From the NCBI GenBank assembly GCA_003988855.1, contig QYAI01000002.1, positions 24,341-88,340 on the forward strand: a DNA stretch of 64,000 nt, written 5' to 3'. This document shows, piece after piece, positions 1 to 10,248 of this stretch (positions within the stretch are counted from its first letter, which is position 1; each line of letters starts with the position of its first letter). The notes below the pieces were generated by a model that saw only the letters and a list, made by a program, of their open reading frames with translations, did not search any database and was not told the origin of the DNA. Origin of the DNA: Arachnopeziza araneosa (Eukaryota; Ascomycota; Leotiomycetes; Helotiales; Arachnopezizaceae). A program made the translations under genes and the position numbers.

Positions 1-97
1 GCTCTACAGGCTCTCCAGTTCAGCCCTCCAGGCTTCCATCTCAGCCCTCCAGGCTCCCATTGCCACCAGTGGCAACTGGGGGCCTCAGGCCACAACA
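1..97 (+). repeat. Left arm of a long inverted repeat
   Basis: Its reverse complement matches 4763-4836 almost perfectly. The left arm carries one extra copy of a unit of about 23 bp built on the words cagccctccagg and aggct, which explains its greater length. It contains the hairpin word ttgccac-ca-gtggcaa (7-bp arms). The arm probably continues off the left edge, because the match is still intact at base 1. It could be a terminal inverted repeat of a transposable element or one half of a dispersed repeat family. No transposase is visible between the arms. Confidence 0.85.
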
Positions 98-2711
98 GGA
101 AGCCACGGCGTCCTGACAACACTGAAAAAAGATAGTACGTACGAACGAATAACAAAAGGCGCATTGCTCTATGCTGCGACTGTGTACTTGTTAATAAGTA
201 TGCAAAAGCTCTATAAGGGTTTGAGGAGGAGGCATCGTCGGCATTATGCAACCAGAGCGAGCACAAGTGAAGATATTGATACAGCTTTTAATTGAATAAG
301 CAAAACGGTAAGCAATAATATTTGTATTCTTTGAAACAAGTAAGAGAACAGAAGAGATTGAAAGACTGTAGGAGTTTACTTCCTAACTTTAGGCAGTCAA
401 GTGTGGTTTTTGACGAAGCCTTCCGGGTGGAACAGGTGAAAATGAAACGCTTCGACCTGAAAGTAATGAAAGATTTAAAGAAAGATGTTCTAGCGATTGC
501 ACTAATGCTGCTACAAGTATCAAATTCGAAAAAAAAGAAGAAGAAAGAAGAAGCGAGGAAGATGGAGAGCTGCGCCGAGTCCTGATGTCGTCCTGATGTC
601 GTCCTGATGTCGTCTATCAAGCGAGTTGGAGCCCTCGTGCGGCTGAAGAGGGGGTTTTCTGATAGGTCAATCTCGCGGTGTGCATAAATTTGTGCAGTGT
701 ATATAAACAACTGCATGATCCCTTAAAGGAGTTCCCGTGTTACGTCCCATGACCTCGTCGCTTCGAAGAAGATCTCTACGAAGAAGATCTCTACTAGGAA
801 TTCAAATCAAGGAACCTAAACGAATCTTAGGATCCCTAAAAAGATGAACGAGAAGATGGAGCGTCGAAAGCATAGATATATTGAAGAAAGAAGGTCGGGA
901 TGTAAGATAACACAACATTTGATCTTGATTTACATGCTTCGTTGAACTCGGTGACTTTTCGTTCGTTTTAAAAATCCAACAAAATACTACTTCTTGCCAC
1001 TAAAAAATTTACACTTCCACATAAATATTGCTAACTTTGAGTGTCGTGGTTTTCGAGCTTTGCGAGACCACCGTACTAGGAAGGACAGTACTGCCTTTGC
1101 ATCGACATCGACATCGTCATCGCCATCTTTTAGCAAGACGTCCAACTTCTCGCACTTCCATTCTTCTACTAGTTCGTCCCTTGCTGCTCCGGTAGCAACT
1201 GAGTGAGCTCCAATCCCAACAAGAATCATGCGATCACTATCCGAACCCTGAAATGAGCCGCCCAGAGTCTTGATTTTGTTTAATGAATCAAGTGAGCCGC
1301 CTTCATAGAGATATAGGAAGAAAACGTCTCCAGAGAGCCATTTGCTCATGTCAGTTTCACAGATATCAAAAATTTCTACTTCACACAATTTGCCGTCAAC
1401 TTCTTGCTTTATCCAGCATGGGAATTTCTCCTGAGAGTCAGCTTGATTTCTTGGATATTAGAGCTCCTTACAGCATCTCCCATCTGTCTCGCTTCTAGCA
1501 ACTTCTGGAGAAATTGCTCAACTGGTTCACATGTATCCTCAACAATGAAAAACTTATGTATTGCTTTCTTCATGATCAAATATGCGTTTAAAAGACTTTA
1601 GTCCCTTAATACGGGGATCGTGGTCGGACAGAGTCTAAGTATCTTAGTGCGACTTGGAAAGCGAGCCTTAAAAGGATTTGGAAATGATATGATAAGACTC
1701 GAGAAGAAATCTGGTTAAGAGCTGCCCTATTCTATTTAACTTCCAAATTTCTCCCGCCACGATCAATCAGCTGATCGGAGCGCCATCACATAAAACACAA
1801 GAACAACGCTTGGAACTAGATAAGATTGGTTTCCCGTTCTTTAGTCTCGACTAACTTTATGTAAGTGTGTATGTGAAGTTGTGAGTACCTCCGTGAGCTG
1901 CGAATCAGTCGGCTAGGTAGATCAGGTTACCCGAGATCGGCAGAGAGAAAGCCTTGTCTCCACCTGCGGACAGCACAATTTCAAGCCATGGCGTTTTAAT
2001 GCAGCCCTTACTTGAAGCCCCACGTCCATCCATCTGTAGGATGGAACACTTTCTGGATTTGTACAAGATTGAAATTATCTCGGACCTAAGTTGTCTCAGG
2101 TTTTCAAGGCTTGCCGTTCCGAGACCACGTCACTCAGCCATGTAAATCCAAACAAAGCGTGCAGCAGGTCTAGATGTGTGAGAGAATCATCCTGCTTTAG
2201 GATCAGCCCGCTTGATTTCCCCGAAAATCCTAATTGGTAGATAACAAATAATGGCGTCGTTTTCGGTTTCCACGGCTTCTTCTCTCCTCCGCGCAACCCG
2301 CCGAAAACACATGGCCCATTCCCGAATGGCTCTGGTGTTGCGAGGGGGCTTCTGTTTCCAATGAATGGACGTGAGAGCCAAGCGGCTTTGTATACCATGA
2401 AAGTTTGCTTACCTCTGGTGCGGGACTCTGAACGCACTACGAAGCCACCTCCTTCATATTGATCAGTTGACTCTTGCTGCACTGTGAAGGGCTCCTGCAC
2501 TTATCGTTTTGGTAACGAAGCAAGCCATATCGTTTCCAGCTAAAAAAAGGAGGCCACACGCATGCCAAAAGTATTGGGAGGGCTTCTTCCCTGCAGCACT
2601 GTGAGTGGCAAGATGGCAAAGCCTAACAACCTCCCTTGAAGCTCACTATTCTACTTTCCCGTTCAACCAGATATCCACACATCGAAGTCACTCTTACCGA
2701 AGAGCTTGGAA
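98..2711. other. AT-rich stretch between inverted-repeat arms, no convincing gene
   Basis: Only short unrelated reading frames are present. The longest is at 987-1388 on the minus strand (133 codons, with an acidic GDDDDVDVDAK run) and resembles no family I know; it could be a fragment of a decayed gene. A near-perfect 15-bp duplication (gaagaagatctctac) lies around 768-795. I see no promoter or intron pattern that would join the pieces. Confidence 0.4.
580..612 (+). repeat. 11-bp tandem repeat, three copies
   Basis: Three exact consecutive copies of tcctgatgtcg. This is a simple minisatellite in non-coding, AT-rich sequence inside the inverted-repeat interval. Confidence 0.9.
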
Positions 2712-3440
2712 ATGAAAGGGCCACGCAAAGGTCCTCTCAAAGACGGGAGAGAGGTTGTTGTAGATGATGATGATTGTGTATATGGCGAAGGCGAGTTGCA
2801 CTTTCTAGAAACCTATTTCTTATTGCTGACATCTCCCTGAGATGGTCTGATAGAAATCACACCTGCAGAAGTAGATTCTTTTTTATCGACAGAGGAACAT
2901 ATCTTTGACAAAATCATCAGCCTTTTCCAGAATGCTGATTCCGCAGTGATTTTAGTCCCCTATTCTGAAGTGGATATGGTTAAAGAAGGCGAGTTAGATG
3001 AATTACCTTTCACACTCTCGTTTACTAACTTGAAGATAGTATTTACAGCGTCGAGGGGGAATATCTTGTATCAAATTGAACGAATATGGAAGGCAATAAG
3101 AGAAATTAAAGACCAGAACCTTAGTTCTGATAAAGTCGCCGATTGGGTTATGGAGCATCATCCTTCAGGGATACAATTTCTCTATGCCGCGAAACTAGTA
3201 GAGTCGGAGCTTAAATTTGCTCTTATTAACTACGAGGCCTATTGTGAGCGGTATGGTATGGAAAATAAGATCCTACTTTTCTTTAAGCCTGGGTGCCTAC
3301 TACCTCTCTCGTCTATTCACCGAATACCCGATCACTCTCCCCTCTACCGATTTCTGCAAGAGCATCACTATGAAGTAGAACACTTCTTCCGTAAATCTCA
3401 GAGAACTGTATTGTTTCGTTGGATGTCTAGGCCGCTCTGA
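2712..3440 (+). pseudogene. Unknown protein gene interrupted by an in-frame TGA
   Basis: A frame opens at ATG 2712, runs about 42 codons through an acidic patch (VVVDDDDCVYG), meets a TGA near 2838, then continues in the same frame for about 200 codons to the stop at 3440. The second half reads like a real soluble protein (VADWVMEHHPSGIQFLYAAKL, then KILLFFKPGCLLP) with mixed helix and strand character. The constant frame on both sides of the TGA argues for one gene with a nonsense change rather than two genes. An intron spanning the stop is possible, but I found no splice pair that keeps the frame. It lies inside the inverted-repeat interval. The family is not recognised. Confidence 0.45.
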
Positions 3441-4025
3441 CAAAGCATGGACGCTTGTGCTGGATTGTTGTCGAGGGAAATGTCCCCAAATAAATTAGTA
3501 TTCAATTAGTTCTGTTTCTTTGTTTGGAAATATATATTTCTATATTGGGCTTTCAATGTTTCCGGCCATCTATGGTCTGCGGAACAGACGTTAAGTTCAA
3601 GTAGCAAGAGTGCTTGTACCGCACTCATACTTCTTTTTGCTTTGTGGAGAGCTTCTAATCTTGTGGCATTGAAGTTCCAACCAAAGAAAAGAGACCACGA
3701 GGACACCAAGAAGAGATAGTCGGTGTGAAACCAGGCTAAGCTGCTCATTGGCGGTAGAAAAGCTCCTCACCTGCACCTAGGCCAAGCCGTATCAACCTCC
3801 CATTTCCCTCCTGTGAGTGTTCGAGAGAGCGGAGGTACGAAATTTCTACTTAATCTCGCCATTCCCTCCCTTAACCTCTCAAGCTTCCACTGTTATATAT
3901 ACACAAGCACATGAACCCACTAGCCCACAATTTCGCCGAACACAGTGACAGAAAGTTTCTCCCTCTGATGTCTACCATATTTATGCTAATATTCTAAAAG
4001 TTACTTCATTTGATTTTAAAAATAG

Positions 4026-4503
4026 AGGACAATGATTTCAGGAGATATCTAAAACTTATCGGACGTCTACAAGGCTTCGCGCAGCATGAAGTTATTATGG
4101 TCAACGAGAGCACATTGAACTTGGCTGAAAATAGTAACTTGCTCAGAGGATTATCTAGATTCAATTATTGACTTTGTTAGTTTTTTTTGCTAATTCAGAA
4201 ACGCATAAATTGCTTTCAATCGAAGATTTGAGAACCAAAATAAGAGATAATAATGAATACAAGCCCGATGATCTGGCCTATTTTGTTGAGGACCGATTTG
4301 ACGCAGTGACGAATACTATTCTTATCGGAAATCTAGAAAGCAGCGTACAAGATTATCTTAATTTCTGCAAAGACCTTAGGGAGTCGCACAATCAGTTTCG
4401 AGTCCTCATTGTCTTCAAGACTGGGATGGAACGGTTGATTGATCCTAGGTGGACTAATATGACTGGCAGAGTGTTTCAAGGTCGAGGCATCGCTGAGGGA
4501 TAG
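4026..4503 (+). pseudogene. Unknown protein fragment with a frame change
   Basis: A frame from about 4026 to a TGA at 4169-4171 reads as plausible protein (FRRYLKLIGRLQGFAQHEV). A second frame beginning at 4168 continues for 111 codons (SIEDLRTKIRD, ILIGNLESSVQDYLNF, FRVLIVFKTGMERL) to 4503. The switch sits beside an eight-T run, a likely slippage point, so this may be one frame-shifted gene, or an exon junction I could not resolve. Together with the 2712-3440 relic it may be part of the same decayed cargo between the inverted repeats. No family is recognised. Confidence 0.35.
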
Positions 4504-4762
4504 GATTATCTCCCAAAGTACGGAAGCACAGGGCCCAATACTTTCCAAGCTCCTTGAAGCAAGCTCATTTTTTTTCTCTCACTTACAGGTATGTCAAGTC
4601 ATCAATAAATTCAATTCATCCTGAGAGATTTTAGGTACAAATGGAATTTAGTACTCTACGACATCATGGATATATTCAATCCTTTACGCAGGTTGTCTTG
4701 TTGAAATTATTGTTGCCGTATTCGAGATTCAGTCACGTGACTCTCGCTTAGCCTACATTTTG

Positions 4763-4836
4763 TTGTGGCCTGAGGCCCCCAGTTGCCACTGGTGGCAATG
4801 GAAGCCTGGAGGGCTGAACTGGAGAGCCTGTAGAGC
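4763..4836 (-). repeat. Right arm of the long inverted repeat
   Basis: Reverse complement of 1-97, lacking one internal unit of about 23 bp. It opens with tgttgtggcctgaggcc, has the hairpin ttgccac-tg-gtggcaa at its centre, and still matches at its right end where the left partner leaves the window. Beyond it lie further short, related words (gagctgaactggaggcccc), so the true repeat may extend a little further. Confidence 0.85.
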
Positions 4837-5122
4837 TGAACTGGAGGCCCCTATAGGGCCCTTATAGCACACTTGATTTGTCACGTGCCATTATTAGTCA
4901 ACCTAGCCTCGGCCATCACAACACATTTTATCTAGGTAGATTGGCAGTCGCTGTGCAGTTTCCAGTTTCCAGTTTTCAGTTTTCAGTTGTCAGTCTTCAT
5001 TTTCCAGAAATTAATGTAGACTAGCAAGTGCTGACTCAGCTAAACACACTATTTAATAGCTCTGTAGATCTGTTCTCTTCCTGACAGCGAGCCTAGATGA
5101 TGTTAGCTTATCTGAAGAATGT
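4837..5122. other. Spacer with short tandem words
   Basis: It contains a run of imperfect 7-bp words of the type ccagttt/tcagttt at about 4956-4995. No reading frame of interest was seen. Confidence 0.5.
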
Positions 5123-6534
5123 CTAAGTAAAAGCTTTCATACTATCATGAACAGCGTTTCCTACTCCACGGCGGATATTGTAGAGTGTAAAGCGTTGAGG
5201 ATATCCGGCTTCCATAGCGATTCTTTTCGCTTCTTGACCGATAGTCGTAGCGCACTCAGCCTTAAGTGGATCAATCTCTGTAGAGCCTCTTTTGCATCTG
5301 CGAAACAACGGTAATTTCAATTTCTCTCGCTTGAAGCGGATAGGTACTTCATTGCAGCCATGATTTTGTTTCTGGAAGAGTTCGAGAGGCGTCTTGTAGT
5401 CTGCAAAAGCATCGTCCATAAATGCTATAAGCAAAAACCACATTACAACACTGTAGCATAAGTGGATCTCGAAAAATAAGTCTGGACAAAGCTATAACCG
5501 TCAGAGTAAATTAAATACTTCTAGTAGCACAACTAACAATCTTTCTTTCTTCTTTCTTTCGTTCTTTCGATTATTGTAGGTGATCTTTAATCTGAACGAA
5601 GACTCAGTCCCCGGGCCAGCAGACTGTCTTAGCCAAAGCTCTACATCCTACAAAATTCGATTTTGTCAGATATTCTTAGCAAAAGACTAAAGTAGCTGCA
5701 GCTTACACAGTAGCACAATGCAATATTTCCATTCCGATGAGAAGTACTCTCTACAATTGATCCTATTCGTGCTCCATCTTCGGCAACGAGCAATATAACG
5801 CAGACAGTCTGTGCACACTTCCTTGCACAGTAATACTGTTTCTCGTCGTGTAGCAAGATGTATTTGATAATTATGTCGACGTCAGCAAAGTCAGCGACAT
5901 TCTTGTCGTACTTGTTGTCCTTAAGGTCAAAGTTTTCTATAATCTGATTCTCGACATACTTCATACTAAAAGTTAGCAAAGCATATCTGAGTTATTTGTT
6001 ACAGTTGCTTACGTCTAAAGTCCGGTGAAGCACGTCTTCAGGTATTGCAAACTTATACTCGCGTTTACACATAATAGCGAATCTTTGCACGTAATATCGT
6101 ATCGTGCTTAGCGATAGTTTCTCGTCTAGTTTACCTTTGCTGTTTTCGACGTACTACCAGAAAAAGGTCTGAAGAGTTTCTCTGTTAGGCTTTGCATTAA
6201 AGTCTTCTAGTTCGACTTTAAATCTTCATAAAATTAGAAATCGTATTTGAATTAGAAATAAATCATACTTATTCCACCTATTGACGGACCTAAGATGCAT
6301 CTCTTTGTTTGGTTGCGAAAGCACTTCCTCTATCTCAGCGGGATTCTGCTCTGCTAGCATCTGACGACGAGCTTGCAATGCATTTATAGCTATGGCGATA
6401 ATTATTGCTATGCAGAATAAAAATAGAAGTTTTAAAACAACAATAAATAAGATAGAATCACAACTTAGTAGATAGGCTATCGTGATTGAAAGAGAAGAAC
6501 GGAGCATGCTTGGTATGAACAACGCCAAAAGCAA
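5123..6534 (-). pseudogene. Decayed DUF3435 gene (Starship captain-type tyrosine recombinase family)
   Basis: Fragments in order on the minus strand match the layout of fungal DUF3435 proteins. The N-terminal piece ends RSVNRWNK at about 6275. A spliced piece follows (intron gtatga...gaag near 6235) reading ETLQTFFW, then an in-frame TAG, then KLDEKLSLSTIRYYVQRFA. A second intron lies near 5960-6013. The central piece (5641-5979) contains FADVDIIIKYIL and AEDGARIGSIVE. The C-terminal piece (5123-5443) contains PLFRRC and the signature LYNIRRGVGNAVHDS. It then stops before any region that could carry the catalytic tyrosine. About 200 bp between the last two pieces, including a CT-rich tract, could not be joined. 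DUF3435 includes the captains that move Starship elements, but many other copies exist, so recent activity is not implied. Confidence 0.75.
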
Positions 6535-6826
6535 AGGGAGAGGGGATTGACTAACTCCCTATTTTACTGCGGCACTTGCCTTCCAGCCCACAGGCCGCAA
6601 TCTCAACCTGTGGACCTAGGCGCGACGTGGTTCGACAATGTCGTTACCGCCATGGTAGAGAAAGTCGGTTTTGAGGTTTGGCGAATTCTGATGTTCTGCA
6701 TGGCGCGTGTGTCTGTGTGGTAACGGGGAATCGGGAAAGAGCATGGGGCATGAGAAGCGGCGCAGGTTTTCGGGGCGGGAAAATTCAAAAATTTTCAAAC
6801 AGCGACCAAAAGATAAGACCCATCCA

Positions 6827-6951
6827 GGTTCTATTGGGAATCGAACCCAAATCGCCGGAATCAGAATCCGAAGTGCTACACGAGATATTAGGATAATTTT
6901 GAGCTGATTTGGAGATCAAATGTACGTGCCTAACCATTACACCATAGAACC
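6827..6951 (-). tRNA. tRNA-Gln(CTG), split by a 53-nt insertion; probably a pseudogene
   Basis: Read on the minus strand, the ends form a fungal tRNA-Gln: acceptor arm GGTTCTA...TAGAACC, D-arm TGGTGTAATGGTTAG, anticodon arm TCGGA-TTCTGAT-TCCGG (anticodon CTG) and T-arm GGGTTCGATTCCC. The 72 tRNA bases are split by about 53 nt (roughly 6876-6928) between the D-arm and the anticodon stem. That is not the 37/38 position used by nuclear tRNA introns. The insertion is bordered by related words (TAGGCAC and TAGCAC on the minus strand), which resemble a target duplication. Two base-pair weaknesses in the T-arm (ATTTGGG/CCCAAT) are tolerable. A working tRNA would need an unusual removal step, so I treat it as disrupted. 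Confidence 0.75.
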
Positions 6952-7458
6952 AAACTAGCAAGCGGCCGCGAAACCGATGCAGAATGTTGTTGAAAATTCC
7001 GCTTATTAAATTATATACGGCTAGTAAGAAAATAGCAGCGTTAGACTCGCTTAATCATCGGGCAAGTCACGAGATGGGGAGATATACCTGCCTAGGTAAT
7101 CGTACCTAACTACCTAGGCGCTGCTGTGGAAGAATCACCTGACTGAATGCCTTCTCAACTTTTACTTGATGTCTTACCTCATGGAGATATTTATTATATC
7201 ATGCAAATTACTCCCTCCAGATGCTGTGTTTTGTTATATATTGACGTTCTTTTAATCAAGCTTACGATTGTCCTGAAGCGAAAAACTCTTACCTCCACCC
7301 CCCTTCAATCCAAATATCATTCCAAGGCACAAAAAAGTCCTCCCTTTCTATATTTTGGTCTCCAAACTTAATATGTCGCTAACGACTAATTGGCAAATGC
7401 GAAGGCGCCACCTACTTCAATCAAACAAATTCTAGTCAATATCCAACCGTAAATAACC
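6952..7458. other. AT-rich spacer
   Basis: No gene is supported. A short frame at 7147-7371 is of low complexity and lacks support. Confidence 0.4.
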
Positions 7459-8262
7459 GTGTTGAACACAACTCAAAAAGTGGTGCTTACATCAAGTTCA
7501 AGGCGTACATCGGATGCTGAAACAGATCTTTCAGAGACAGCATATTGTGTAACGTATGTAGAAATTTGGTTCAATCAACGCCCAATATTCCCCTTTTCAC
7601 ATTCGTTGAACTATCTGAAAAATTGGAACATAGCTAGTAGCCGGGATCCCTTCATGATGGGTGATAGTGACGAGAGAGTGGAATATGTCCTTCCTCAGGA
7701 TGTGGTTTTGGGTATTAGTGACGACCGAAATGGGGACCATATCATTCTAGATACAGAGGAAAGTCAGTCAAAGACATGAAACATAAGAACAAGCTGGCTG
7801 ATTAATCGCAGATACCATAGTTACGTGTGCTCGGCTTTGACACCATACCACCGCCTGGCGTGTCTGAATCCAGCTCAGAGTACTTGAATAATCTTGAACG
7901 GCCCGATGATCCAGGACACTATCGCAATAACTATGCCGTCGATGCACCATCCTTTCTCCGCGAAGCGAATGAGAAGCTTAAAAACTTGGATTTGATTCCA
8001 ATGCCCAAGGATGGCTGTTGGATATCAGCTGACGCACCGGAGGTATGTACATCTGACTGATGACTTGGATGGACATTCAACTAAATCTCCGCAGCTTCAT
8101 AAGATGAAGTATATACTCAAGGAGAGGTATGGATGGCCCGAGGAATTTAAACGCGATGAATGGTTGCAGGAACGCGAAAGCTTGTGGGAGGAATTGGGTG
8201 AGAAACATAGCTTGTGGGAGAAGGAGGAGGTAAGGAAGCGCGGGGGAATTCCCCTGCAATAA
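7459..8262 (+). CDS. Small hypothetical protein, gene structure partly resolved
   Basis: The best-supported part is a pair of exons: about 7821-8042 (DTIPPPGVSESSSEYLNN ... PKDGCWISADAPE) and 8095-8262 (LHKMKYILKERYGWPEEF ... KRGGIPLQ), joined by a clean 52-nt intron gtatgt...ccgcag. The second exon has two near-repeats, ESLWEELGE and HSLWEKEE, and would form a charged helix. An upstream frame (7459-7779; alternative ATG near 7654) ends at a probable donor gtcagt near 7763, but I could not join it in frame to the 7821 exon. Either the start lies elsewhere or the gene is damaged. No family is recognised. Confidence 0.45.
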
Positions 8263-8933
8263 CTGGGGGCACCCTTCTGTGTACTAAACCGTCAAACAAA
8301 TATCAACTACATATGGATATAGGATGATAAATATAATGAGCCATTCTCCACATTACATGACATAATTGAATATTTTCCTTTTGAAATTGTTCTAGATCTC
8401 GGATTTGACATGCAACCATTAAGAGTGTTTTTGACAGTGAGTCACAAACTAGTGCAACACCTAGTGGAGGGAACTGTTTGGAAATGACTTTACTCTTGAC
8501 AACATTGGTTACTTGTATTTGGTTGGTCTCTTGAATTCGGCTAGCAGCCAAGAAACTTATGAGTATTAATAGGATAATAAATAATCATTTAGGGATTGAA
8601 AAGATGGCTCAGAAAAGCGATTGACTAGTTTCACCTAGCCTGCGTTCAAATATGTTATTTAGAACCTTTGTGACTCTTTGCATCCTGCACGTGATGCCAA
8701 TTCAAGCCTGGTACCTGAGTATACTAAGAAGGTTCTCATCGTCGTATAGGTTACTCATCTTTTACTTGGTAGATATATAGATAGGCAGCATATAACTGAA
8801 TCTAATCTGTAGGAGCTAGTAGTAAGCGTCCATAAACTCACTAAGAATGTCTACGCCATTGGTCTCTCTTCTCTGCCGTAGTTGAGGTAACATTGGCCAA
8901 GTCGAAGGACTTGGGTCCCCAGTCATCTCATTC
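8263..8933. other. AT-rich intergenic stretch
   Basis: Short frames on the minus strand (8303-8551 and the start of 8816-9121) have no recognisable content. Nothing else was seen. Confidence 0.4.
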
Positions 8934-9230
8934 ATGGCGTCACAAATTACCCATACCTCTATCCTAGCATTGCTGGAAGAAGAGCGAAGAGCACTGCTAG
9001 GCACCACCTTTGTCCTTCCAATCAAGCGGCACAACATTGTGAGATACAATGAGCTACTTCTAGCACCGCCTGCATATGGCAATGGTCCAAAGAAACGGGC
9101 ACAGGACATGCTATGGCCCATTCAGGAACATAGTAACGACCTCTTCGTCCTCTGTGTGCTGGCCACAAATCAAAATACTGTAGGGAGTGTAAAATGGAGC
9201 AGGCTAGACATCGTAAACCTGCTTAAGTGA
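8934..9230 (+). CDS. Small hypothetical protein, doubtful
   Basis: A 98-codon frame from an ATG contains HTSILALLEEERRALLGT and RHNIVRYNELLLAPP, with a sensible amphipathic pattern. An overlapping minus frame of 101 codons looks less protein-like. The stop overlaps the start of the next frame (9227). No family is recognised and no introns are seen. It may be a fragment of a larger lost gene. Confidence 0.25.
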   Translation: MASQITHTSILALLEEERRALLGTTFVLPIKRHNIVRYNELLLAPPAYGNGPKKRAQDMLWPIQEHSNDLFVLCVLATNQNTVGSVKWSRLDIVNLLK

Positions 9231-9646
9231 TGGACGGATTCGGAAAAGCCTTTCATGTCCCTGTAAATCATCTGGCAGAGCGTCGAGCAACAAGTCCAGA
9301 ATTTAAGTATGCCTCTCTCAAACATCTCCCGATCAGTCTTAACTCGATGCCAGGGAATCCTCCCAGAGCACCCGCGGCAAGCACGCCCTCCACCACGAAC
9401 GATCCCACACCATCTTCCACGTCCAACGAGGCTCTACACACGCACAGCCAAACCTCGGAGGACCACGAAGTCACCCAGACGGTGGAGATCAAAATTTCCT
9501 GGCTGATCGAGGCGCTGAAGGGGAAGGTGGACCAGACGCTCGTGCTGATCCGCGACCCGCAAAATACATCGACCATTGAGATCACAGCGGAGATGGGGCA
9601 GAGCATCCGCATGGCCGAAAAAATGAGGGGGGTAATCGGGATATGA
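9227..9646 (+). CDS. Small hypothetical protein, doubtful
   Basis: 139 codons: a proline/serine/threonine-rich middle (residues about 45-80) followed by a compact C-terminal part (TVEIKISWLIEALKGKVDQ ... MGQSIRMAEKMRG). The minus strand has an equally long frame (9268-9789, 173 codons), so strand is uncertain. I prefer plus because the C-terminal half has regular hydrophobic spacing. No family is recognised. Confidence 0.3.
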   Translation: MMDGFGKAFHVPVNHLAERRATSPEFKYASLKHLPISLNSMPGNPPRAPAASTPSTTNDPTPSSTSNEALHTHSQTSEDHEVTQTVEIKISWLIEALKGKVDQTLVLIRDPQNTSTIEITAEMGQSIRMAEKMRGVIGI

Positions 9647-9789
9647 ACGCGAGGCAGATCCATAGTTGATCCCCTGCCGAGTCGAGATCCGTTTCCCTGA
9701 GAGTTACCAGTGTCCTTGCACACGTTGTACAATCCGGCCAGAGTGCCGTAGAGGTCCTTGGACCTTGGGTGGTTTCTCACCTTCTGCAT

Positions 9790-10248
9790 GAGAATTGTTC
9801 TCTACGTTTGAAAAATTGTAGTCGTACACCGAATTAGTAGTCGCGATCTCAAAAATGTGAGCTGGTGAGGGAGAGAAAGGTTTATTATGACGAGGGTTAA
9901 TAGCTGGTATGACAGCCCATTGATATCTATAGCATGAAGCTTGATGTTTGCTTGCTGTTCAACATTTATTTCAGATAAAACCCGACTGCCCGTAAATCAA
10001 TGCAGGAAGTCAGGAGAGCAATTGATCTTCTTTGGAAATGTATCACGTTTTGTCAAGTTGTGAAATGTGTTGGAGTAATCACAAGAGATAAGGACTTATT
10101 TCTGCTCTGAGATTCTAAATTTCTATCTCTATAGGGTCTATCTATAACCATATGTAAAAGCTCAATATATACAAATGCAAGATCCGTTCAACTCTTATCT
10201 ACAACTCTCAAACTCCATCGTTATCGTGGGTATCATCTATGTCTCTCT
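9790..10248. other. Intergenic, 3' side of the permease gene
   Basis: No reading frame is supported. It probably contains the 3' untranslated region of the minus-strand permease. Confidence 0.5.

Noticed and set aside
9268..9789. 173-codon frame on the minus strand
   Set aside because: Overlaps a plus frame with a more protein-like C-terminal part. Neither is strong, so only the plus frame is listed, with low confidence.
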